From Minisyncoccota bacterium (lineage in GTDB: Bacteria; Patescibacteriota; Minisyncoccia; Phycocordibacterales; UBA2100), in contig JAGOTU010000039.1 in the NCBI GenBank assembly GCA_018061585.1, forward strand, positions 1 through 7,838: a DNA stretch of 7,838 bases. The letters are read 5' to 3'. The position numbers and the translations under genes are program-made. Under the pieces are notes generated by a model, which saw only the letters and a program-made list of their open reading frames with translations, did no database searches and was not told the DNA's origin. Shown here one piece after another: positions 1-3,563 of this stretch (positions within the stretch are counted from its first letter, which is position 1; each line of letters opens with the position of its first letter).

Positions 1-96
1 GAGGGCCGTGGGAGATGACCACGTTGATAGGCACCAGGTGGAAGCACAGTAATGTGTTGAGCCGAGGTGTACTAATTCCCCGACAGAACTCTCGAA
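1..96 (+). rRNA. 23S ribosomal RNA, 3' end only
   Basis: The first bases hold the conserved 3'-terminal domain of large-subunit rRNA: GACCACGTTGATAGGC, then a run ending GTGTTGAGCC and GGTGTACTAAT, in the order seen at the end of bacterial 23S. The 5' part lies outside the window. The 3' end is approximate; it was placed about 20 bases after ACTAAT by analogy with E. coli, so it could be off by around ten bases. A 5S gene follows in the same direction, so this is the distal end of an rRNA operon. Confidence 0.93.
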
Positions 97-222
97 AGGA
101 ATTGTGAGAGTCGCGTGACGCTTTCTGTTTTTTGTTTGTATAAAAATTCTTGCATGCCCTGCGTAGCTTTACGCGAAGCAGGGCAGCTCTTCGTGATCAA
201 TGGGCGCAGAGTTTGAACACTC
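97..222 (+). other. 23S-5S internal transcribed spacer with a hairpin
   Basis: This spacer separates the two rRNAs and contains no tRNA that I can fold. It has a T-rich stretch around 128-140. A hairpin is formed by gccctgc (156-162) with gcagggc (178-184); an alternative inner stem is gcgta (161-165) with tacgc (170-174). Near the 5S start, cagagt (207-212) could pair locally with actctg (219-224), which would compete with the 5S processing stem. These are probably rRNA maturation structures. Confidence 0.7.
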
Positions 223-344
223 TGTGTTGGTGCTTTGTCAGAGGGGTCACACCCGTTCTCTTTCCGAACACGGCAGTTAAGCCCTCTAGAACCGATGGTA
301 CTCGCAAGGGGAGAGTAGGTAGGCGCCAGCACAGAATGTTCAAA
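212..344 (+). other. Extended stem around 5S (precursor processing stem)
   Basis: The bases flanking 5S continue helix I. Positions 212-222 (tttgaacactc) pair with 334-344 (gaatgttcaaa) with a single C/A mismatch. Together with helix I this makes a stem of about 22 pairs closing the 5S precursor, the type of duplex cut by RNase III- or RNase E-like maturases. Its last bases (341-344) are also the first bases of the terminator stem, so the two folds compete. Confidence 0.6.
223..333 (+). rRNA. rrf: 5S ribosomal RNA
   Basis: This is a complete 5S gene of about 111 bases. Helix I is visible as an 11-pair duplex, with two G-T wobbles, between 223-233 (tgtgttggtgc) and 323-333 (gcgccagcaca). Conserved internal blocks are CCGAACACGGCAGTTAAGCCC around 264-284, the CCGATGGTACT segment of loop E and helix IV, and GGGAGAGTAGGT before the closing helix. 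The ends were set by helix I and may differ from the mature ends by a base or two. It lies about 125 bases after the 23S end and just before a strong terminator. Confidence 0.95.
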
Positions 345-384
345 TAGAAAAAGGCCAGGATTAAACCTGGCCTTTTTCTATTTG
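341..384 (+). terminator. Intrinsic terminator of the rRNA operon
   Basis: Positions 341-359 and 366-384 form a perfect 19-pair stem around the 6-base loop attaaa. The GC core is GGCCAGG/CCTGGCC, flanked by an A-tract on the 5' arm and a T-tract (373-377) on the 3' arm. The symmetry means it could stop transcripts from either side, although no minus-strand gene runs into it here. Confidence 0.92.
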
Positions 385-623
385 TGCTTCGCGTGACGCC
401 CGTACGAGTAGGTACTCAGCGCCGGCTACGCCGGATCGGGGCGCTTCGTTACGAAGGAGTCTCGGCTCCGCCGAGGCGATCTAATAAGTGTGACTTCGTC
501 ACACTCCCGTCAGGCACCTAGGTGCCGTAGAGACGTAAAGCCGCTTCGCGAGCCGGGTGCGGCACACAGATAGGGAACGGCCCTCCAGCCGGCAATTTGA
601 ATGAATGTCGCTGCGCGACATTT

Positions 624-637
624 CCTGACAGGCGCCA
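624..637 (+). repeat. Direct repeat, copy 1 (cctgacaggcgcca)
   Basis: This 14-base sequence is identical to 1509-1522. The shorter form tgacaggcgc occurs a third time at 1530-1539. Copies 1 and 2 bracket the membrane-protein gene and the small ORF after it. No integrase or transposase lies between them, so whether this is an element boundary or a dispersed motif cannot be told. Confidence 0.5.
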
Positions 638-750
638 TTTTGGTGCTTCGCGGACCGGACGCTTCGTTACGAATACGTACGACCCTCGGCGACAAAAGCC
701 GCTCAAGCAGATTTCAATACAAAACAGTCGGCCAGGCGGGCCGTTACGCG

Positions 751-759
751 TGGTACGCT
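751..759 (+). promoter_or_regulatory. Possible extended -10 for the 767 gene
   Basis: TGG followed by TACGCT (754-759) resembles an extended -10 element, although the hexamer matches the consensus at only three positions. There are 7 bases between it and the ATG at 767, which would place the transcription start on or next to the start codon. I see no convincing -35 and no ribosome-binding site. Confidence 0.3.
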
Positions 760-766
760 AGATATC

Positions 767-1333
767 ATGACTGGATGGAAAGGCGTCGCGAATTTCGTGG
801 CCCGCTGTATTATTGTATCCATTCTCGCAATCGTGGCGGCACCTCTATTTGCATTCATCAGCTTTATTTTGCTTGCATACGACTCTGGTGATGCTACTCA
901 CTTCGCACAAAGTGGCGGAGCGACAGTTTTGTTCCTCATCTACACCGTTATGTTTGTGGGAGTGACAGCAACAGTGTTCCTCATTCCGATTAAGCCAATA
1001 TTTTCGCGGGACGCGGGGTTTGCCTTAAAAATCGCAGTTATACTTGCAGCTGTGGCTACAATTGTCGTGGTAGCTCTGCTAATTGGATTTTATCGTGTCT
1101 ACGAGCAAAACACCCAAGAAACAAGATCACAAAATCAGCAAGGTGAATTACAGATGGTAGAACAATACGTGCGCGATAACAAAACGGAACTGCGCGCACA
1201 ATTTCCAGACGGGTGCTTTGATGTCGTAATGCCCGGATTTCGAATTATGAAACGATGGTATCCGGGTACTTTTGTTAACAACAACGAACAGGCGTACCAA
1301 TACTGCGTAAATGCATCGCCGGCTCTTAATTAG
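767..1333 (+). CDS. Hypothetical three-helix membrane protein
   Basis: This gene encodes 188 residues, and I do not recognise the family. Three strongly hydrophobic segments are visible at about residues 11-37, 51-75 and 87-109. They are followed by a polar, Gln- and Glu-rich linker (112-135) and a C-terminal domain of about 55 residues with two cysteines (C150, C180), which could pair if the domain lies outside the cell. The ATG at 767 is used because nothing resembling coding sequence precedes it; it has no Shine-Dalgarno sequence. By eye the DNA is clearly AT-richer than the envelope genes further right, with A-rich codons around 1110-1145, so recent acquisition is possible. The gene stands between a hairpin field and a small ORF, and the context gives no hint of function. 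It is very probably a real gene because of its length and clean hydrophobic periodicity. Confidence 0.8.
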   Translation: MTGWKGVANFVARCIIVSILAIVAAPLFAFISFILLAYDSGDATHFAQSGGATVLFLIYTVMFVGVTATVFLIPIKPIFSRDAGFALKIAVILAAVATIVVVALLIGFYRVYEQNTQETRSQNQQGELQMVEQYVRDNKTELRAQFPDGCFDVVMPGFRIMKRWYPGTFVNNNEQAYQYCVNASPALN

Positions 1334-1388
1334 TTGATTTGTAGGGACTAGAGGGCAGTAAAAAAAGAAAAAAGAAACTGAGGACAGC

Positions 1389-1532
1389 GTGGAAATTAAG
1401 CGCAAGAAAATGCGCGGCGCACTTCACATTGCCATTCTTGCGTATCTCTCGCTGAGTCCGGAAGGCCCGCCGGCCGACACTTTGAAAGTATTCACTAAAA
1501 CGAATAAGCCTGACAGGCGCCAGCAAAAATGA
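1389..1532 (+). CDS. Probable small basic protein, 47 residues
   Basis: This reading frame opens with GTG and ends in TGA. GAGG (1380-1383) lies exactly 5 bases before the GTG, the same spacing as the Shine-Dalgarno sites of the genes starting at 2164 and 3413. The product starts VEIKRKK, continues with a hydrophobic patch (ALHIAILAYLSL), then a Pro-rich stretch and a basic tail ending RRQQK. An in-frame ATG at 1410 is an alternative start giving 40 residues. Codon choice (CGC, GCG, CTC, TCG, CCG) resembles the neighbouring genes more than random DNA. It could also be a remnant of a longer gene. The A-rich run before it (1360-1377) may be a leader. No family is recognised. Confidence 0.45.
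   Translation: MEIKRKKMRGALHIAILAYLSLSPEGPPADTLKVFTKTNKPDRRQQK
1509..1522 (+). repeat. Direct repeat, copy 2 (cctgacaggcgcca)
   Basis: This is identical to 624-637. It overlaps the end of the 47-residue ORF. Bases 1515-1525 (aggcgccagca) also match 321-331, the 3' arm of 5S helix I, over 11 bases. A partial third copy of the core, tgacaggcgc, follows at 1530-1539, only 9 bases after the core of this one. Confidence 0.5.
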
Positions 1533-1544
1533 CAGGCGCAAGGC

Positions 1545-1553
1545 TATGATAAT
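1545..1553 (+). promoter_or_regulatory. -10 box just before the 1562 gene
   Basis: TATGATAAT contains two overlapping -10 candidates, TATGAT (1545-1550) and GATAAT (1548-1553), matching the consensus at five positions each. The second ends 8 bases before the ATG at 1562, so the transcript would begin at or within a few bases of the start codon. There is no Shine-Dalgarno sequence, only a T-run. No good -35 is found at 16-18 bases upstream. Confidence 0.5.
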
Positions 1554-1561
1554 CTTTTTAT

Positions 1562-1807
1562 ATGAATGAAGGATTTCCGAAGCCGCCGTCGGCGGGGGAG
1601 ATGAGAGCCGAGATGTTCGAGCGGGAGAGCGCACGGAGGCGCGAGCAGGAAGACGCAGTGCTCGCACAGATCGATCTCTTGGATCAGGAGCTTGCCGCGA
1701 ATCCGTCGGCAGATCAGACGGGTGAGAGAGCGCTTTTAGAGGCGACGCTCACCGAGCTTCAAGAACAACAGAAAAAAGCTGAAGCTCTCTTCGAGACGGG
1801 TCGCTAA
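1562..1807 (+). CDS. Small coiled-coil protein, 81 residues
   Basis: The protein is hydrophilic and strongly charged, rich in Glu, Gln, Arg and Ala, with no hydrophobic segment, so it is probably cytosolic. After a short Pro-containing start (MNEGFPKPPS) it is predicted helical: residues 12-46 and 54-79 show heptad-like spacing of Leu, Ile and Ala, separated by a break at NPSADQTG (47-54). This suggests a helical hairpin or a dimerising coiled coil. The family is unknown. The ATG has no Shine-Dalgarno sequence but sits just after a -10 box, so leaderless translation is likely. A terminator follows the stop by 3 bases, so this is the last and perhaps only gene of its transcript. Confidence 0.75.
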   Translation: MNEGFPKPPSAGEMRAEMFERESARRREQEDAVLAQIDLLDQELAANPSADQTGERALLEATLTELQEQQKKAEALFETGR

Positions 1808-1810
1808 ACA

Positions 1811-1838
1811 AAAAGTCCCGGTCGAAGCCGGGACTTTT
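1811..1838. terminator. Bidirectional intrinsic terminator
   Basis: Positions 1811-1821 (aaaagtcccgg) and 1828-1838 (ccgggactttt) make an 11-pair perfect stem with loop tcgaag. The T-tract follows on the plus strand, and on the minus strand the run reads TTTTTG. It lies between two converging genes, 3 bases after the stop of the coiled-coil gene and 8 bases after the minus-strand gene that ends at 1847, and should serve both. Confidence 0.9.
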
Positions 1839-1846
1839 GAGCTTGT

Positions 1847-2164
1847 TCACTCGGGGATGATCTCTTCGATCGTTCTGCTCGAGCACAGACTGTACAGTTC
1901 ATATCCGGTAAGAGCGAACTCGGATCCTTCGATCCTCCACACACTCCAACCGGTTTCGGGGCATTGTCCCTCGATGCGGCTACATGTTATCTCACCCTCG
2001 TCGTACGACTCGAATTCCAAGCACGGTTCTTCGCGCGAGACTCCGCCGAGCTTGGTGCCGCCCGATGTGCGGGTAGGTATGCGATATTTCCAAAATGGCT
2101 TCAGCACCCGGAAGCGTAGCGTGGAATTTCGTCCCCAGTCAGTTTTCATTAATGGGCCCATCAT
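1847..2164 (-). CDS. Hypothetical 105-residue protein with four cysteines
   Basis: I do not recognise this protein. The N-terminal 35 residues are basic (WGR, RFRVLKPFWKYR) and the rest is acidic, with cysteines at 48, 61, 68 and 94 that could bind metal or form disulfides. There is no signal peptide or membrane helix. The start at 2164 was chosen because AGGAGG (minus strand, 2175-2170) ends exactly 5 bases upstream. An ATG 24 bases further upstream (2188) is open in frame but would place that site inside the gene. The next codon is also ATG. The C-terminal half (GWSVWRIEGSEFALTGYELY) looks like a beta-rich fold. It follows the four-gene overlapping cluster in the same direction after a 93-base gap with a hairpin, and ends at the shared terminator. 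It may be the last operon member or an independent unit. Confidence 0.75.
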   Translation of the reverse strand: MMGPLMKTDWGRNSTLRFRVLKPFWKYRIPTRTSGGTKLGGVSREEPCLEFESYDEGEITCSRIEGQCPETGWSVWRIEGSEFALTGYELYSLCSSRTIEEIIPE

Positions 2165-2183
2165 CAGGTCCTCCTCTGTTCTG

Positions 2184-2213
2184 ACCATACATCGACCGGC
2201 AGACCTCCGCCAA
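2184..2213 (-). promoter_or_regulatory. Weak promoter candidate for the 2164 gene
   Basis: On the minus strand TTGGCG (2213-2208) and TATGGT (2189-2184) are 18 bases apart, each matching its consensus at four of six positions. The transcript would start about 12 bases before the start codon and carry the AGGAGG site. This would make the 105-residue gene independent of the cluster upstream. Confidence 0.25.
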
Positions 2214-2219
2214 TAGTTT

Positions 2220-2249
2220 GAGCGCCGCAGACGAAAGTCGGCGGCGCTC
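2220..2249. repeat. GC-rich hairpin with GAAA loop after the 2258-2458 gene
   Basis: The arms gagcgccgc (2220-2228) and gcggcgctc (2241-2249) pair over nine bases, followed by an A/G mismatch, three more pairs (gac/gtc) and a GAAA loop on the plus strand. It lies 8 bases beyond the stop of the minus-strand gene ending at 2258. No T-tract follows on either strand. It may be a 3'-end stabiliser, an attenuator, or a terminator of non-standard type. Confidence 0.6.
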
Positions 2250-2257
2250 GGAAGGTG

Positions 2258-2458
2258 CTAGAGATGCTTGATCGCTCGGATCGAGAGCGCTGCGACCGTG
2301 ACGCAGACGATGTCAAACACGATCGTTATTACACACATGACAGGGTCTTGCTCGCGCATCATGGTCGAGACACCCCATGCCATCGAAAGCAGGCCGCATG
2401 CCAGGAAATTTAAGCCGACGCCGACTGGCGAGAGAGCTCGTATCAGAAATTCAGACAT
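2258..2458 (-). CDS. Small membrane protein, 66 residues, two helices
   Basis: Two hydrophobic segments at about residues 11-33 and 39-61 are joined by a short polar loop (MREQDP), giving a helical-hairpin membrane protein with both ends on the same side. The family is not recognised. The ATG lies inside the end of the preceding gene: the last eight bases of that gene, ATGTCTGA, hold the start of this one and the stop of the other. A degraded Shine-Dalgarno sequence (GGACG) ends 5 bases before the ATG. The overlap predicts coupled translation and a stoichiometric or physical link with the product encoded at 2451-2954. Confidence 0.7.
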   Translation of the reverse strand: MSEFLIRALSPVGVGLNFLACGLLSMAWGVSTMMREQDPVMCVITIVFDIVCVTVAALSIRAIKHL

Positions 2459-2954
2459 CCTCGCGTCCGGGCCTCATGGCGCTTGTCTCGCATGGAAGTT
2501 GTTTGGGTAGCGCTTGAACGATCCGCTCGATTTCGCTCTGAAGCTCGATCGTTTCGGTGTCATCGCGTCCCTTCACTTCGATTCGAATCGTTCCGGTGTA
2601 GAACAGATCCGGATTAATGAATCCCGATGTATGGCTAACCTGTAGGTGAGCGCCGGGAATGACATTCCACCCGAGTTTCGGTGCATTCTTTTTGCGGCGG
2701 AACGTACTGGTCGGCACGGCCTTGAGCAGCCCATAGATGCACGAGGTCCGAGCACCCGAGCGTTGCCACTGAACGAGCGAGCCACGAGGTGGCTTAACCG
2801 CACGATTCAGGGCGTTGAGAATGTTTTGGCCTGATACGGGGCCCGAAAGGGGGACATATTGGGCGAGCATCGATGCGTCCTTTTCTACTTGTTGTATGCG
2901 TGTTTGAGCGCATACTCCCGCACATATAATGCAACATAGAGTAAGTAAAGTCAA
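2451..2954 (-). CDS. Hypothetical exported protein, TTG start
   Basis: This gene encodes 167 residues of no recognised family. It opens with a hydrophobic, Cys-rich stretch (MTLLTLCCIICAGVCA) that looks like a signal peptide with a possible cleavage after A16, though it lacks the usual positive charge and has no proper lipobox. The mature part has a Lys/Arg patch (86-93) and a region of alternating hydrophobic residues (95-128), followed by an acidic helix (TIELQSEIERIVQAL). TTG at 2954 is the first possible start because an in-frame TAA lies two codons upstream. Its first bases overlap the stop of the preceding gene as TTGA, in the manner of the common ATGA. The next in-frame ATG would remove residues 1-28 and the signal. 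The coding body is convincing; the exact start is less so. Confidence 0.7.
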   Translation of the reverse strand: MTLLTLCCIICAGVCAQTRIQQVEKDASMLAQYVPLSGPVSGQNILNALNRAVKPPRGSLVQWQRSGARTSCIYGLLKAVPTSTFRRKKNAPKLGWNVIPGAHLQVSHTSGFINPDLFYTGTIRIEVKGRDDTETIELQSEIERIVQALPKQLPCETSAMRPGREDV

Positions 2955-3124
2955 ATGTTACCCATACCGAAACGACCGCGCTCTGAACTTAGAGAACGGT
3001 CGTTTCGATTTGTTTCGCGAATTAAAATAGCTGTCTCCAGAAATGAATTGTACTCAGGATCTCTGAACATTTGATGAAGTAGCAGGAGAGCCGCAGGAAT
3101 GCGGCTCTCGGTGGGATCAGTCAT
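2951..3124 (-). CDS. Small protein, 57 residues, in overlapping cluster
   Basis: This is a hydrophilic, mostly helical-looking protein (MTDPTESRIPAALLLLHQMF at the start) with an Arg-rich tail, and the family is unknown. Two features argue that it is real. Its ATG overlaps the stop of the upstream gene as ATGACTGA, with GGAG 4 bases before the ATG, and its stop overlaps the downstream start as TTGA. Against it, two strong inverted repeats (3086-3109 and 2968-3007) lie inside its reading frame, so the region could instead be an untranslated spacer with a terminator-like hairpin. An ATG 21 bases further upstream (3145) is in frame but lies within the preceding gene and has no ribosome-binding site. 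Confidence 0.5.
   Translation of the reverse strand: MTDPTESRIPAALLLLHQMFRDPEYNSFLETAILIRETNRNDRSLSSERGRFGMGNI
2968..3007. repeat. Inverted repeat, 11-pair stem
   Basis: cgaaacgaccg (2968-2978) pairs perfectly with cggtcgtttcg (2997-3007). The 18-base loop can form a further short stem, ctct (2981-2984) with agag (2991-2994). On the plus strand it is followed by a mildly T-rich run (atttgttt), so it could stop plus-strand transcripts. On the minus strand it lies 14 bases upstream of the TTG start of the exported-protein gene, where it could hide or expose that start. Confidence 0.6.
3086..3109. repeat. Hairpin after the 3117-3413 gene
   Basis: gagagccgc (3086-3094) and gcggctctc (3101-3109) form a 9-pair stem with loop aggaat. 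On the minus strand it lies 7 bases after the stop codon of the preceding gene, a terminator-like position, but the bases beyond it (CTGCTACTTC) are only weakly T-rich. If it works as an attenuator, the genes downstream would be expressed at lower levels than the first gene. Confidence 0.6.
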
Positions 3125-3413
3125 CGAACTCCGAACGAATGACACCTTCTTGGATCAGTTTCATTATGACGGTGTCAGGCAGTGCCCACCCGTGTTTGTC
3201 GGCGAACAGATTGAATGCACGGTCGTCTTCGATGAAATGGTGCACCGTGAACGTGATCTCGCCCGCAGTATACGTAATTCGCTCAGGGGCACATTGAACG
3301 AGGCGTCCGCCGTGATCAAGTAGTATCCGCAGCGAGTAATCGACAACGACCGGAATATTGAGCGTGAGCGTTGTGCGCGGCCAGTCAGGATAGAATTTTA
3401 CGACAGCGGCCAT
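3117..3413 (-). CDS. Hypothetical 98-residue protein, first of the overlapping cluster
   Basis: I do not recognise this family. The protein appears to be an alpha/beta domain with no signal or membrane segment. Residues 1-60 alternate as beta strands (TTLTLNIPVVVDY, ITYTAGEITFTVHHF), and the C-terminal part is helical and acidic, ending EFDD. The start at 3413 was chosen because GGAGG (minus strand, 3423-3419) ends 5 bases upstream. An ATG 15 bases earlier (3428) is in frame but lacks a properly placed site. Its stop is embedded in the start of the next gene (ATGACTGA). It would be transcribed from a promoter at 3452-3479 with a leader of about 30 bases, and it heads a set of four overlapping small genes. 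Confidence 0.75.
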   Translation of the reverse strand: MAAVVKFYPDWPRTTLTLNIPVVVDYSLRILLDHGGRLVQCAPERITYTAGEITFTVHHFIEDDRAFNLFADKHGWALPDTVIMKLIQEGVIRSEFDD

Positions 3414-3451
3414 GAATGCCTCCACCATGTTCTCTCGGATGAACTCCTCTC

Positions 3452-3479
3452 ACTATCGGCTTTTTAGGAGGGGAGTCAA
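3452..3479 (-). promoter_or_regulatory. Promoter of the minus-strand small-gene cluster
   Basis: On the minus strand TTGACT (3479-3474; five of six consensus matches) and GATAGT (3457-3452; four of six) are 16 bases apart. The predicted start near 3445 gives a leader of about 30 bases carrying the GGAGG site of the first gene. The -35 edge abuts a small inverted repeat, agcga/tcgct (3479-3494), which could be an operator. Confidence 0.5.
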
Positions 3480-3528
3480 GCGATTCAATTCGCTGCGTTC
3501 GGTCGGAAAGTCAAAATTTGATTCCGCC

Positions 3529-3557
3529 TTTTCCCTCACTACGCTTACCTGTAGAAT
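3529..3557 (+). promoter_or_regulatory. Promoter of the surface protein-rodA operon
   Basis: TAGAAT (3552-3557, five of six consensus matches) lies 6 bases before the ATG at 3564, which would make the A of the ATG the first transcribed base. A weak -35, TTTTCC (3529-3534), is 17 bases upstream. There is no ribosome-binding site, which fits a leaderless mRNA. Confidence 0.5.
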
Positions 3558-3563
3558 ACCTCT

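Larger units (their letters stand above)
385..766. repeat. Gene-free stretch dense in short triloop hairpins
   Basis: I see no credible gene here. At least six compact inverted repeats lie within about 240 bases. They are ccggc-tac-gccgg (422-434), cttcg-tta-cgaag (444-456), ctcggc-tcc-gccgag (461-475), an 8-pair stem with loop ttc (487-505), the 14-base palindrome ggcacctaggtgcc (513-526), and an 8-pair stem with loop tgc (604-622). Four of the five looped ones have a loop of form TNC closed by C-G, which reads C-GNA-G on the minus strand. Two motifs recur: cgcttcgttacgaa (442-455, 660-673) and gtgcttcgcg (384-393, 643-652). A further stem, cggcc/ggccg, lies at 729-743. There are no U-tracts, so these are not a set of terminators. 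Function is unknown. Confidence 0.75.

Noticed and set aside
97..222. tRNA gene in the rRNA spacer
   Set aside because: No T-loop GTTCRA-like motif, acceptor stem or anticodon arm can be assembled; only a simple hairpin is present.
72..332. Open frames on both strands across the 23S end, spacer and 5S
   Set aside because: They lie in conserved rRNA sequence and have no ribosome-binding sites or coding character.
422..673. CRISPR array
   Set aside because: The hairpins differ in stem sequence, and there are no repeats of constant length with regular spacers and no cas genes.
1857..2216. Plus-strand open frame of 119 codons opposite the four-Cys gene
   Set aside because: The minus-strand frame has an ideal AGGAGG site, ends at a terminator and gives a balanced composition. 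The plus frame is Ser/Pro/Arg-rich and has no start signals, so it is a shadow.
2913..2954. Minus-strand promoter formed by TTGACT (2954-2949) and CATTAT (2931-2926)
   Set aside because: Spacing is 17, but it lies inside the signal-peptide coding region and no suitable start in frame follows closely, so it is probably coincidental.
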